Part shown: one piece after another, positions 9,857-18,766 of the stretch
Layout of the letters: each line of letters begins with the position of its first letter
Numbering within the stretch: position 1 is the first letter of the stretch
NCBI GenBank assembly: GCA_963821735.1
Contig: CAWGFK010000012.1
Location: 186,001 to 250,000 of the forward strand
Reading direction: 5' to 3'
DNA from: Laspinema sp963821735
GTDB taxonomy: Bacteria; Cyanobacteriota; Cyanobacteriia; Cyanobacteriales; Laspinemataceae
DNA length: 64,000 nucleotides
Made by a program: the position numbers and the translations under genes
Notes under the pieces: generated by a model
Told to the model about the DNA's origin: nothing
The model's database searches: none
The model's input: only the letters and a program-made list of their open reading frames with translations

Positions 9857-10186
9857 ATGCAGTATATTTACGAAACCATGTACATCCTGCGTCCCGACCT
9901 TGGTGAGGAACTCACCGATGCGGCGATCGCCAAATATCAAGGCTTATTACAAGAGAATGGGGTCACCACTGTTGAGACCCAACACCGGGGTAAGCGTCGC
10001 CTTGCCTATGAAATCGGTAAGCATCGCGATGGCATTTACATTCAAATGAACTATGAATGTGATGGCAGCCAAGTGGCCCCCTTAGAACGCGCCATGCGGT
10101 TGAGTGAAGACGTGATCCGCTATCTCACCATCAAACAACCCGTTCGGGAAGTCGAGGCGGAAGAAGAGGTTGAGGCAACCGCTTAA
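9857..10186 (+). CDS. rpsF: 30S ribosomal protein S6
   Basis: This 109-residue protein begins MQYIYETMYILRPDLGEE and contains QHRGKRRLAYEIGKHRDGIYIQMNYE, the signature of S6, which sits on the platform of the small subunit and binds 16S rRNA with S18. The acidic tail EVEAEEEVEATA is typical of cyanobacterial S6. It is preceded by a strong AAGGAG and is followed by rplU and rpmA after a 211-bp gap. Confidence 0.97.
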   Translation: MQYIYETMYILRPDLGEELTDAAIAKYQGLLQENGVTTVETQHRGKRRLAYEIGKHRDGIYIQMNYECDGSQVAPLERAMRLSEDVIRYLTIKQPVREVEAEEEVEATA

Positions 10187-10397
10187 TCTTTTGCAACGGG
10201 ATCAACCCGACCCTCCAAACTGTTGCATCCCTCGTCCTTGCCAATTCATTGACAGGCTCAAGGCGATCGTGCAACTATAAAAGATTGGCTGTCTATATTA
10301 AGCTCGGATCAGGTTCAGCCCTGATAAAAGCGGGGGCGATCGCTCATCTATAGACCGATCAACTCGCTACCTGTACGGCACACTCCACCAGAATTCT

Positions 10398-10781
10398 ATG
10401 ACTTACGCAATTATCGAAACCGGCGGCAAACAACTGCGAGTAGAACCCGGTCGTTTCTACGACATCGAGTTACTTCCTGTAGATCCCGAAGAAAGCATTA
10501 CCCTGGAAAATCTCTTACTGATTCAGCATGAGGACCAGGTTCATATCGGTCAACCCTTTGTAGAAGGCGCGACCCTCCAAGCGACCGTCATGCAGCATTA
10601 CCGGGGTCGCAAGGTGATCGTCTATAAGATGAAACCCAAAAAGAAAACCCGCAAAAAACGCGGACATCGCCAAGAAATCACTCGGCTGATGATCGACTCC
10701 ATCAGCTTGAATGGGGCGGTGTTAGCATCGGCTGAAAATAACACCCCAGCCTCATCTACCCCCTCAACTGAGGCAGAATAA
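10398..10781 (+). CDS. rplU: 50S ribosomal protein L21
   Basis: This 127-residue protein begins MTYAIIETGGKQLRVEPGRFYDIELL and contains KPKKKTRKKRGHRQ, the basic L21 signature that contacts 23S rRNA near L20. The C-terminal extension ENNTPASSTPSTEAE beyond the usual end is low in complexity. The gene order rplU then rpmA is the standard bacterial L21-L27 operon. Confidence 0.97.
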   Translation: MTYAIIETGGKQLRVEPGRFYDIELLPVDPEESITLENLLLIQHEDQVHIGQPFVEGATLQATVMQHYRGRKVIVYKMKPKKKTRKKRGHRQEITRLMIDSISLNGAVLASAENNTPASSTPSTEAE

Positions 10782-10923
10782 GAACAGCGGGAATCGAGGA
10801 GTCAGTTGGAGGGGCATTAAGCGATGGCGCAGTCCGGACAACGGACTCTCCCATTGGGCCCTTCCTGGTGCTACCCTTTCCCAAGATTCAATCCTGAAAT
10901 CACTGAAGTAACACAGAGGAACT

Positions 10924-11211
10924 ATGGCTCATAAGAAAGGTACGGGTAGTACACGCAACGGACGTGACTCTAATGCCCAGCGTCTTGGCGTCAAGCGCTA
11001 CGGGGGTCAAGTCGTCCGCGCCGGAAATATCCTAGTCCGTCAGCGCGGCACCAAGTTTCACCCTGGACAAAATGTCGGGCGTGGCAGTGACGATACTCTG
11101 TTTGCCTTGATTGATGGGGTTGTCACTTTTGAACGCAAGGGCAAGAGTGGTAAAAAAATCAGCGTTTATGCAGTGGCAGCAACGGCAGAACCCGTGGCAG
11201 TTGAAGCATAA
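10924..11211 (+). CDS. rpmA: 50S ribosomal protein L27
   Basis: This 95-residue protein begins MAHKKGTGSTRNGRDSNAQRLGVKRYGGQ, the L27 N-terminus that reaches toward the peptidyl-transferase centre. It starts directly with MAHKKG, so no N-terminal cleavage of the Firmicutes kind is needed. It follows rplU after 142 bp and ends the operon at a strong terminator. Confidence 0.97.
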   Translation: MAHKKGTGSTRNGRDSNAQRLGVKRYGGQVVRAGNILVRQRGTKFHPGQNVGRGSDDTLFALIDGVVTFERKGKSGKKISVYAVAATAEPVAVEA

Positions 11212-11238
11212 ATGGCGTGAGTCCAGTCCAGCGGATTA

Positions 11239-11274
11239 AAAAAAGGGCAGATGCGATCGCATCTGCCCTTTTTT
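11239..11274 (+). terminator. Terminator of the rplU-rpmA operon
   Basis: A perfect palindrome centred on GCGATCGC pairs AAAAAAGGGCAGAT with ATCTGCCCTTTTTT. The A and T tracts on the two sides make it work in both directions. It lies 27 bp after the rpmA stop. Confidence 0.9.
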
Positions 11275-11470
11275 CCTGCTTTTTTCTGAAATAAAAACCC
11301 ACACCCGTTAACGGTGGATCACTCGCAGATTGAGTAGACTGATACTGAATCGGTTGTCAAAGGTCTGTAAAAACCCGCGGGCTTAAGCCTGAGACGACTT
11401 TAATAACCGGACGGAGACACGAGAAGCCGGCGTCAAAGCGAAAACCGACTTTTAACAACCGGAGATATGG

Positions 11471-11578
11471 TATGAAGAGTAGAAGTAGGTCGTTTTAGGG
11501 AACTCCGATAACAATAGGATCTTGTATGAAGAGTACCCAACAGCCCCTTAAGGGAACTCCAAAAAATAAAATCTCCAA
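11471..11578. repeat. Degenerate 54-bp direct repeat, two units
   Basis: Two consecutive 54-bp units (11471-11524 and 11525-11578) share TATGAAGAGTA at their starts and AGGGAACTCC 26 bp further in; the other positions differ. This lies in a 1.4-kb gene-free stretch (11212-12597). The sequence just before it (11360-11470) opens with GTCTGTAAAAACCC, shared with the interspersed hairpin repeats elsewhere in the window. I do not recognise the element. Confidence 0.5.
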
Positions 11579-11615
11579 AACGTTCGTTCGTAGATCAACA
11601 GAGTAGCCCCGTCAA

Positions 11616-11671
11616 TGTAGGGGCGCAATGCTCGAAGCCCTCCGGAGGGCCTGCAGCATTGCGCCCCTACA
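11616..11671. repeat. Palindromic repeat with 17-bp perfect arms
   Basis: The arms TGTAGGGGCGCAATGCT (11616-11632) and its exact complement (11655-11671) enclose a 22-nt centre that itself contains the palindrome GCCCTCCGGAGGGC. It looks like a small non-coding mobile palindrome; no terminator T tract follows. Confidence 0.7.
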
Positions 11672-11901
11672 CATACCTTCCTTTCAGTTGAACGTTTGGA
11701 GGATTTATATTTTGCAATCCCCTAAGCTAATCTTGTAGGGGTTTGCTAAACAGACTTAGGATCTTAAGCAAATCGGGACCTGTAGGGGGCGATTGACTGG
11801 CACTAGCAGTAGCCAGACTTAAAGAGAGTAACCCGACGAAAGGCGGAGTCGTGACGACTCATCTTACCTCCGTTCGCCCACAGCAATTCGCCCACAGCAA
11901 A

Positions 11902-12102
11902 ATGAACAAAGAGGTCATGTTGTCAGGACATATTCAAGCCACAAGGGAACGAGCTGAAACGACAGATGGGGACTATCTGATTGCCGCACAAGACACCCCC
12001 TATTACAACTACTCAGGATAGAAAAAAATGTCGGGGTTAGGGGTAATCCAAGGAAAAGTACGAGGGGTCATGCAACGCCCAGACTGGACTGAGGCATTGT
12101 AA
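11902..12102 (+). pseudogene. IS4-family (Tn5-like) transposase fragment with in-frame stop
   Basis: Reading from 11902 gives MNKEVMLSGHIQATRERA, then GDYLIAAQDTPYYNYSG, an in-frame TAG at 12019-12021, and then KKMSGLGVIQGKVRGVMQ before a TAA at 12100. This is the N-terminal catalytic region of a Tn5-like DDE transposase: the first Asp lies in AQDTPYYNYS. TAG most simply replaces CAG (Gln). Only about 65 codons survive and neither end of the gene is present. Family assignment is from residue pattern alone. Confidence 0.65.
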
Positions 12103-12278
12103 AAGTGTTAAGATGTCTTTCTTATGCGAATTGCGAATGTAGATCTCATTTGTGGTTGTGGTAAACAACAAGTGTACTACGTTGGCCCTCCCTTTTTTTG
12201 GCGAAGGTATTGCCTCGGGAAGGGGGTTGGGGGGTTAGGTCTCCCCAACCCATTCCCGGCTCTTCCAGCTCCCCCTTC

Positions 12279-12360
12279 CCACCTCTCCCCGGCCCTCTCC
12301 TAACAGGAGAGGGAGGTATCCACCTCTCCCCGGCCCTCTCCTAACAGGAGAGGGAGGTAT
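12279..12360. repeat. Perfect 41-bp tandem duplication
   Basis: Units 12279-12319 and 12320-12360 are identical. Each contains the hairpin CCTCTCC...GGAGAGGG. The block is flanked on both sides by the same GGGGGTTGGGGGGTTAGGT phrase (near 12222-12240 and 12385-12403), also found at 35951-35970, so it belongs to an interspersed repeat of this genome. Confidence 0.75.
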
Positions 12361-12597
12361 AAGGAATAAATGTCTTTGCTGTACGGGGGTTGGGGGGTTA
12401 GGTCTCCCCAGCGAATTCCCGCTGTCTTAGGGAAAAAGAGGTAGGGTTTTTTCCAAATCAAAGGAGGGAAACAGTGCGGTTTTCCCTCCTTGTCTTAACT
12501 GCGGATGGATTAGTAAGTTATTCTGAATAGGAATGCTTCAAAATCCTACTAGGATTGACTGCAAAAATTTACGATCGCTGAATTAAAGGAGAGCGCC

Positions 12598-12879
12598 GTG
12601 TCAGTAGAAACCATTGAAAAGACTTCAACGGTTCGGAAAATAGCACCGCGTTATCGAGTTTTACTACATAATGATGACTTTAACTCGATGGAACACGTGG
12701 TGCAAACCTTAATGCAGACCGTGCCGAGTTTGACTCAGCCTCAAGCGGTTAGCATTATGATGGAAGCCCACAGCAATGGAATTGCCTTGGTGATTACCTG
12801 CGCCCTTGAACACGCCGAGTTTTACTGCGAAACTCTCAAAAATCATGGGTTGACCAGTACCATTGAACCGGACGAATAG
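12598..12879 (+). CDS. clpS: ATP-dependent Clp protease adaptor ClpS
   Basis: This 93-residue protein has the ClpS core: RYRVLLHNDDFNSMEHVVQTL with the N-degron pocket residues (HNDDFN), EAHSNGIALVITCALEHAEFYCETL, and a flexible N-terminus for ClpC binding. ClpS delivers proteins with bulky N-terminal residues to ClpCP. The start is GTG at 12598, preceded by AAAGGAGAG. It is followed after 15 bp by a CPBP protease gene, so both are probably cotranscribed. Confidence 0.93.
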   Translation: MSVETIEKTSTVRKIAPRYRVLLHNDDFNSMEHVVQTLMQTVPSLTQPQAVSIMMEAHSNGIALVITCALEHAEFYCETLKNHGLTSTIEPDE

Positions 12880-12894
12880 GGTAAAGGGAATAGC

Positions 12895-13737
12895 GTGAAA
12901 TTGAACTGGATCCGCTTCGGTGACTATCCGGCCCCAGGCAGGTTAGCTATTTTTGTGGCCATGCTTTTGGGGGTTTGGGTTCCAGTCGCGGTGCCGATTT
13001 ATTGGCTTGTCCAGGACTCCAACTGGGTCAGCATTTTATCAATGGCAGTTTTATATGGAGAGTTTATTCTCTTGGTGCGATTTTGGGGATCAAAGGTCTA
13101 CGGACAACCCCACATTCTCAAGCACTATGGGTTAGAGTTCTCTCGAAACAACGGCCAAGATCTCCTCGGAGGTCTTGGCTTTGGTTTGCTGAGTTTGTTG
13201 GGTTTACTCATAGTTGAGGGCCTGTTGGGGTGGTTGGGATGGCAACTGCCGGACCCGGCTGGATTGCCGAAAATTATTTTAGAAGGACTGGCGATCGCCC
13301 TGGGGGTCGGATTTGCTGAGGAGTTGCTCTTTCGCGGTTGGCTGTTGGATGAGTTAAAACGGGATTACCGTCCGCCAGTGGCGATCGCCGCGAATGCGAC
13401 AATTTTTGCCCTTTTACATTTTATTAAGCCGATTGAGGCGATGATTCGGAATTTACCGGCGTTTCCTGGGTTGCTGTTACTCGGGTTAACCTTGCTTGCG
13501 GCCAAAAGAGTGGGTCAAGGTCGCTTGGGTTTACCCATCGGCTTTCATGGGGGTTTAGTTTGCGGCTATTATATTATTAATACAGGCCAATTAGTCCAAT
13601 ATTCCGGGGCGGTCCCGGAGTGGATTACCGGGATGGACCACAATCCGATCGCCGGAATTTCTGGGTTATTTTTATTAAGTGCGATCGCCTTCGGGATGTA
13701 TCGCGCGGCTGAGTTTAAACTCAAAAGTGAGAAGTAA
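12895..13737 (+). CDS. CPBP-family intramembrane glutamic endopeptidase
   Basis: This 280-residue polytopic membrane protein has the CAAX-protease/bacteriocin-processing (Abi, CPBP) motifs: the catalytic EE with downstream Arg in FAEELLFRGWLLDEL, the His in TIFALLHFI, and GLPIGFHGGLVCGYY as the last motif. About seven or eight hydrophobic spans are visible. These enzymes cleave membrane or prenylated substrates. The start is GTG at 12895, 15 bp after clpS, which suggests a shared proteostasis operon. The substrate is unknown. Confidence 0.9.
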   Translation: MKLNWIRFGDYPAPGRLAIFVAMLLGVWVPVAVPIYWLVQDSNWVSILSMAVLYGEFILLVRFWGSKVYGQPHILKHYGLEFSRNNGQDLLGGLGFGLLSLLGLLIVEGLLGWLGWQLPDPAGLPKIILEGLAIALGVGFAEELLFRGWLLDELKRDYRPPVAIAANATIFALLHFIKPIEAMIRNLPAFPGLLLLGLTLLAAKRVGQGRLGLPIGFHGGLVCGYYIINTGQLVQYSGAVPEWITGMDHNPIAGISGLFLLSAIAFGMYRAAEFKLKSEK

Positions 13738-13803
13738 CCGGGCCGGTTCTGAAATTCATCAGCTTGTGCCTTGAATTAAAAACATGAACAGGGGGAAGGG
13801 AGA

Positions 13804-14130
13804 GTGATGCAACCAATCCGAATCGTAACCACTGCATTTTTGGCGATCGCAACTTTGGCGGGTCCTGGGCGATCGCAAAGCGTACCACCCCCATCGGTCT
13901 CCCGTGAGGAAATTGTGCAAGCTTGTGTCCAAGACCGAGTAGAAGTTTTACCGCCCCTTTTTAGTGATGTTCCGCCGGATCATTGGGCCTTTTTATCGGT
14001 CCAAAAGATTTCTTATTGTGGTCCATTTCGGTCCGCAACCCCTCCAAATTTAATGGAACGATTGATTCAGGAAGATGGCTTATTGCCTAACCCAATGACT
14101 TTGCCCGAGAGTCCAGAACCGACACTTTAA
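13804..14130 (+). CDS. Small secreted protein with S-layer-homology-like fragment
   Basis: This 108-residue protein has a signal peptide (IRIVTTAFLAIATLAGPGRSQS) and a single motif LFSDVPPDHWAFLSVQKISYCG, which matches the start of an SLH repeat (FxDVPxxHWAxxAV). Only one partial SLH-like unit is present, so it is unlikely to anchor as a normal three-SLH protein. The start is GTG at 13804 or ATG at 13807; AGGGAGA lies just before. A cysteine pair in the mature part could form a disulfide. Function unknown. Confidence 0.65.
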   Translation: MMQPIRIVTTAFLAIATLAGPGRSQSVPPPSVSREEIVQACVQDRVEVLPPLFSDVPPDHWAFLSVQKISYCGPFRSATPPNLMERLIQEDGLLPNPMTLPESPEPTL

Positions 14131-14197
14131 AATGGGAAAAGTGCAATTCTAAATGGTATGATAGGAACTGTGATTGCACTGATTTGGGACTCCTTCC

Positions 14198-15370
14198 ATG
14201 CGACTAATCCACACCGCAGATTGGCATCTGGGACGACGTTTAAAAGGGATAGACCGGACAAGGGAAATTGCTGGAGTGTTACAGCAAATCCTCGCTTATG
14301 CTATTGAATGGGAGGTGGATGCGGTCCTGATTGCCGGGGATATTTTTGATGTTCCCAATCCCCCTGCTTATGCGGAACGAGTGGCTTATGAGTTTTTTTG
14401 TGGATTACAAGCTGCCGGGATTCCCGCCGTGGCGATCGCGGGCAATCATGACTCGGCGACGCGCATTGATGGACTGGCGACGTTACTCTCTTTAGCAGGA
14501 ATTCGGGCATTAGGAAAACCCCGTCGCGGCGATGATGGCGGGGTGATTACTTTAGAGACAAAAAGCGGTAAATTGTGTGTGGGGGCGATGCCGTTTGCGT
14601 CAGAACGGAGGATGTTAGATGCTCACGCCCTTTGGACTCAAGATGAAGTGGTCCAACGCCAAGGTTATCGGGAAATTGTGGCGGATTTGTTTGCGGATTT
14701 GACCCAAGGATTTCGAGGCGATCGCGTGAATGTCCTCATGGGTCATTTAGCAATGGATGGGGCGCGGTTGGCTCACTCGGAAGTTGCCTATTACACCCGC
14801 GATACTTATGCCTTGGGTGAGCAAATTTTCCCCCCAGAAGCGCAATATATCGCCCTGGGACATATTCATGTCCATCAACAAATTAAAGCCAGTTGTCCCA
14901 CCTACTATTCCGGTTCTTTGATTCAAATTGATTTCGGGGAAGCGGAACAAGAGAAGGGCTTTTGTTTAATTACGGTGGAACCGGGAAGTCCAGCAGAAGT
15001 AGAATTTATTCCCGTTGCCTGTCAGAAACCTTTAAAGATGATTTGGTGTCAGGGGGATACCTTGAATGATACTTTGGAATCCTATCAATATTATCCGGGA
15101 TTTCTCAAGGTGATGGTTAAATTAGACAGTCCTCAATTAGGACTCGCCGATCGCGTCCGGCAAATTTGTCCCCAAGCGTTACAAATTCAACCGATTTATC
15201 CCGAGGCAATGGGTCATTCTGGGCAACGGATTCGGGATAGCAATTCATTTGACCCGGTAGAGGAATTTCGTCACTATTACCGAGAACGATTGGAAACCAC
15301 ACCGGATCCGGTGGTAGTTCAGGAATTCCAGAATTTATATCATAAATTGAAAGAGAAAAATCCGGTGTAA
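14198..15370 (+). CDS. sbcD: SbcCD nuclease, subunit D
   Basis: This 390-residue Mre11-type calcineurin-like phosphoesterase shows all metal motifs: HTADWHLGR (Asp8, His10), AGDIFD (Asp48), AGNHDS (Asn83, His84), MGHLAMDG and ALGHIHVHQ. With SbcC it opens hairpins and processes DNA ends and protein-blocked ends. The ATG is at 14198. The partner sbcC follows 144 bp downstream, with a palindromic repeat inserted in the gap. Confidence 0.95.
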   Translation: MRLIHTADWHLGRRLKGIDRTREIAGVLQQILAYAIEWEVDAVLIAGDIFDVPNPPAYAERVAYEFFCGLQAAGIPAVAIAGNHDSATRIDGLATLLSLAGIRALGKPRRGDDGGVITLETKSGKLCVGAMPFASERRMLDAHALWTQDEVVQRQGYREIVADLFADLTQGFRGDRVNVLMGHLAMDGARLAHSEVAYYTRDTYALGEQIFPPEAQYIALGHIHVHQQIKASCPTYYSGSLIQIDFGEAEQEKGFCLITVEPGSPAEVEFIPVACQKPLKMIWCQGDTLNDTLESYQYYPGFLKVMVKLDSPQLGLADRVRQICPQALQIQPIYPEAMGHSGQRIRDSNSFDPVEEFRHYYRERLETTPDPVVVQEFQNLYHKLKEKNPV

Positions 15371-15376
15371 TAAGGC

Positions 15377-15431
15377 GTGGGAGCGTCTCGCTCCCTTGTT
15401 GTTGTATGATTAAGCAACGAGATGCTCCCAC
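15377..15431. repeat. Inverted repeat between sbcD and sbcC
   Basis: The arms GTGGGAGCGTCTCG (15377-15390) and CGAGATGCTCCCAC (15418-15431) pair at 13 of 14 positions. The left arm also folds on itself (GGGAGCG...CGCTCCC). It separates two genes normally joined as one operon and is a likely small intergenic palindrome. Confidence 0.6.
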
Positions 15432-15514
15432 TGCCAAGGAGTTTCCCCCATTTTAATCGATTGTTTAAACCCACTCCAAATTGTCCAAATTTACGATAAA
15501 ATTACCTCCTTTTT

Positions 15515-18500
15515 ATGCGACCTCTTGAACTGTCTCTGGAAGGATTTACCAGTTTTCGCCGGGAACAAACTTTGGACTTCTCGGAACTAGATTTGTTTGC
15601 CATTACTGGGGCAACTGGGGCGGGAAAATCTTCCTTGCTGGATGCCATGACTTATGCCCTTTATGGGACAACTTCGAGGACCTCTCAAGCGGGAGAATTA
15701 GTCAGTCAAGGGGCGACGACTTTAAAGGTGCAATTGCGCTTTTCCGTGAGTTTAGGGGAATACCGAATTACCCGAACTTGGCGATATCGTCCCAGTACCC
15801 CAGTGACGCAAGTTTTATTAGAGCGATCGCAGGCAGATGGCAGTTGGGAAACCCTGGAAACGAAGGAACGGGAAAGCAAAAAAGCCATTACCGAAATTCT
15901 CGGGATGGATTTCGATACGTTTACTCGGGTGATTTTGTTACCCCAAGGCCAATTTGATGAGTTTTTAAAAGGAAATACGGGCAAACGTCGGGAAATTTTG
16001 CGGCAATTGGCAGGGTTTGAAATTTTTGAGCGGATGCGGAAGGAAACCAATGATTTAGCCCGATTGTTAAAGCAGGAATTGGCAACCATTGAGCGACAAA
16101 TTGCAGATTTGGAAGTACCCGATGCGATCGCCATTCAAGAACAGCGATCGCAATTAGCCGCCTTAGAAACCGAGATTCCGGTCCTGAATCAAGGGGTGTT
16201 AAATGCCCAAACCTTGTTAGAGGCGGAAGAACGGCTATTTGAGCAACGGGAACGTCTCACGAAGTTTCAGCGCCAATTTGCCGAACTGAACCAAAAACAG
16301 CCGGAAATCACCGCCCTGAGTGAACGTTTGGCGCGCTCCCAAGTGGCCGATCGCCTGCAAGGGGATTGGGCATTGGTTCAGGAGGCTCGCACTCAAGATA
16401 AATTAGCCACCAAGCAAGCTAAACAAGCCGCCAGTAACTTACTCCAAGCGGAAACCCAATTACAGTCCGAACAGCAAAAACTGGCCCAAGTGAGAGCAGA
16501 AGCAGCCGCCCTCGCCCCGCAAATTGCCGCCCGGGAGGAAGCCTTAGCCCAAGCCAAAGCCTACGAGGAACAGCGGCAACAGTTGGAACAGGAGGTGGCG
16601 ATCGCCGCGACTCAATGCCAGCAAAAGCAGCAACAGCAACAAGCGGCAAAGCAGGAACTTACCCAAGCGGAAGCCCAAGTCAAAGCGGCAACAGTCCAGG
16701 TTTCCCTCACAACGGATGCTCTCCAACGGCACAAACCCGGAGGGGACCGATTAGAACGCCTCACAACGGTAGCCCCGTTATTGGTGGAATGGACTCTGGG
16801 GGAAAAGCAACGGAAACAGCAAGCCCAAGCCCTGGACAAAGTGAGTCGGGACCGGGCAACTGGCGATCGCACCTATCAAGCCGCCCTGACGGGCTTACAA
16901 CAGGCACAAACGGCGATCGCTCAACTCACCCAGGAGATTGCTGCCGGGGAAAAGGCGAACGCCGAAGCCACAAAATCTAACCAGGCGGCAGCCTTACGCT
17001 TATCCCTGGAGGCGGGAGAGACTTGCCCGGTCTGTGGGGGCATCCATCCCGATTCTGAGGCAGAATTACCCCCTTTACCGGCGATCGCCTGGGTGGATCT
17101 CACTCCCTTACAAACCCAAGCAGCAACGGCAAATCAAGCCTTGCAAACGGCCCAACTCAATGCCACGAAAGCCGAAGCTGCCCTAGAAAATCTCACTCAG
17201 AAACAGCGAGAAATTCAGGACCAACTCGCTGCTACTACCCAGCAGCAGCAAGGATTACAACAGCAAATTGCTGATATTTTACAACTAAGTGAGGCAACGG
17301 AACTGGATGCAGTCGCCCTCCAGCAGGAACGAGAAGCCCTGCAAAAGAGCGATCGGGCATACCGAGAAGCAGCAGAAGCCTCTCAACAGGCAATCACCCG
17401 CCTGGAAAGCGCCCAACAAGCCCGAGACTTTAGCAGTCGCACCTATCAGGCAACCGTCACCGATGCCGAATCTGCCACCCAGGAACTCACCCGACGGCAG
17501 CAAAATCTCCAAGAAGTGCGAGAGAAACTGACAGCGATGACAGAGGGATTATCCTATCAAGTTCTCGCCCAAACCCTAGCCGAACAAAAACAAACCCTCA
17601 GCAATCGCATTTCTGAGGCAGAAACCGCCCATCAAACTGCTGAAAATCGCGTCATCCAAGCCCGAGAAACCGCCCATCAAACGCGGGTTGCTGCTGAAAC
17701 TGCTCAAGCCAAACAACAGCAATCTCACAGCCGTTGGCAAACCCAATTACAAGCAGTTGATTTAACCGAAGCCACCTTTCTCACCGCCCTTGCCTCCCCG
17801 GAAGAACAGGGGAAATGGCAACAGGCAATCACCCATCATCGAGAAAGCAGCATTGAACTCTCCACTCGGATCGCGGACTTACAATCAGAAATAGGCGATC
17901 GCACTACCGATGCCCATCAGTTGCAACAGCGAAAACAAGCCAAACAAACCGCCGAACAACAATTAAAACTAGCCCAGGATAAACGAGTTGAATTATCCAC
18001 CTGGATTCAATCGGCTGAACAGAGACAAGCCCAGTCGGAAAAACTCTTAGATGAACAAGAAACTGTCAGCAAAAACTATGATGTTTATCATGTTTTAGCC
18101 CAAAATCTCAAAACCAATGAATTTCAATCCTATATCTTAGAACATTTAGAATCAGAATTAGTTGCCCGGGCGACCTTACTGTTAAAAGAACTCACCGAAT
18201 CCCGCTACGCCTTGCAAATGCAAGAGGGAGAATATTGGGTAGAAGATAACTGGAATGGCGGGGAATTGCGACGAGTCCGCACCCTCTCCGGGGGAGAAAC
18301 CTTTGCCACCTCCCTCTCAATGGCGATCGCCCTCTCAGAAAAACTTTCAATGGGGGCAGAATTAGGCAGTTTATTCCTCGATGAAGGATTCGGAACCTTA
18401 GATTCAGAAACCCTAGAAAGTGTCACTCAAATCCTAGAATCCTTACGCCAACAAAACCGCACCATCGGCGTGATTACTCATGTCAAATCATTAGGCGAAC

Positions 18501-18568
18501 GACTTCCCACCCAAGTGAAAGTCTTCAAATCTCCCCAAGGGTCTCGCTTGGAAGTGGAGGTGTTGTAA
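15515..18568 (+). CDS. sbcC: SbcCD nuclease, subunit C (SMC-like ATPase)
   Basis: This 1017-residue Rad50-type ATPase has Walker A GATGAGKSS (about 32-40), two long Gln/Ala-rich coiled coils and the zinc hook CPVCGG with Cys504 and Cys507 at the apex. The ABC signature LSGGE is near residue 923 and Walker B LFLDEGFGTLD near 954. It acts with SbcD in DNA end processing. The coiled coil is unusually rich in Gln, Ala and Thr, and its DNA is full of CAA/CAG codons. It starts MRPLELSLEGFTSFR at the ATG. Confidence 0.96.
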   Translation: MRPLELSLEGFTSFRREQTLDFSELDLFAITGATGAGKSSLLDAMTYALYGTTSRTSQAGELVSQGATTLKVQLRFSVSLGEYRITRTWRYRPSTPVTQVLLERSQADGSWETLETKERESKKAITEILGMDFDTFTRVILLPQGQFDEFLKGNTGKRREILRQLAGFEIFERMRKETNDLARLLKQELATIERQIADLEVPDAIAIQEQRSQLAALETEIPVLNQGVLNAQTLLEAEERLFEQRERLTKFQRQFAELNQKQPEITALSERLARSQVADRLQGDWALVQEARTQDKLATKQAKQAASNLLQAETQLQSEQQKLAQVRAEAAALAPQIAAREEALAQAKAYEEQRQQLEQEVAIAATQCQQKQQQQQAAKQELTQAEAQVKAATVQVSLTTDALQRHKPGGDRLERLTTVAPLLVEWTLGEKQRKQQAQALDKVSRDRATGDRTYQAALTGLQQAQTAIAQLTQEIAAGEKANAEATKSNQAAALRLSLEAGETCPVCGGIHPDSEAELPPLPAIAWVDLTPLQTQAATANQALQTAQLNATKAEAALENLTQKQREIQDQLAATTQQQQGLQQQIADILQLSEATELDAVALQQEREALQKSDRAYREAAEASQQAITRLESAQQARDFSSRTYQATVTDAESATQELTRRQQNLQEVREKLTAMTEGLSYQVLAQTLAEQKQTLSNRISEAETAHQTAENRVIQARETAHQTRVAAETAQAKQQQSHSRWQTQLQAVDLTEATFLTALASPEEQGKWQQAITHHRESSIELSTRIADLQSEIGDRTTDAHQLQQRKQAKQTAEQQLKLAQDKRVELSTWIQSAEQRQAQSEKLLDEQETVSKNYDVYHVLAQNLKTNEFQSYILEHLESELVARATLLLKELTESRYALQMQEGEYWVEDNWNGGELRRVRTLSGGETFATSLSMAIALSEKLSMGAELGSLFLDEGFGTLDSETLESVTQILESLRQQNRTIGVITHVKSLGERLPTQVKVFKSPQGSRLEVEVL

Positions 18569-18591
18569 TTCAAATCCAGGACAAACCCGGA

Positions 18592-18734
18592 AACGACTTC
18601 AGTCGTTACTACAAACAAAGAAAATTCAGCCTTACTTGTTCGTAGTAACCCCTTCAGGGGTTATCCCTCTAAGTTCGTAGTAACGACTTCAGTCGTTCTC
18701 TTCTCTTCCGTTCGTAGTAACGACTTCAGTCGTT
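18592..18734. repeat. Cluster of four TTCGTAGTAAC hairpin repeats
   Basis: Three copies carry the hairpin AACGACTTCAGTCGTT (18592-18607, inverted relative to the others, 18682-18697 and 18719-18734). A fourth, near 18647-18662, carries AACCCCTTCAGGGGTT. Three of them are preceded by TTCGTAGT; the first is followed by its complement ACTAC. The loop and flank are constant while both stem strands change together. The cluster sits between the convergent ends of sbcC and the dehydratase gene. Confidence 0.8.
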
Positions 18735-18766
18735 ATCTTCTCTAAAATTACACTTCATCATAAACC

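Noticed and set aside
12222..12403. G-rich GGGGGTTGGGGGGTTAGGT phrases as telomere-like or quadruplex regulators
   Set aside because: They recur with the same flanks elsewhere in the window and behave like parts of an interspersed repeat.
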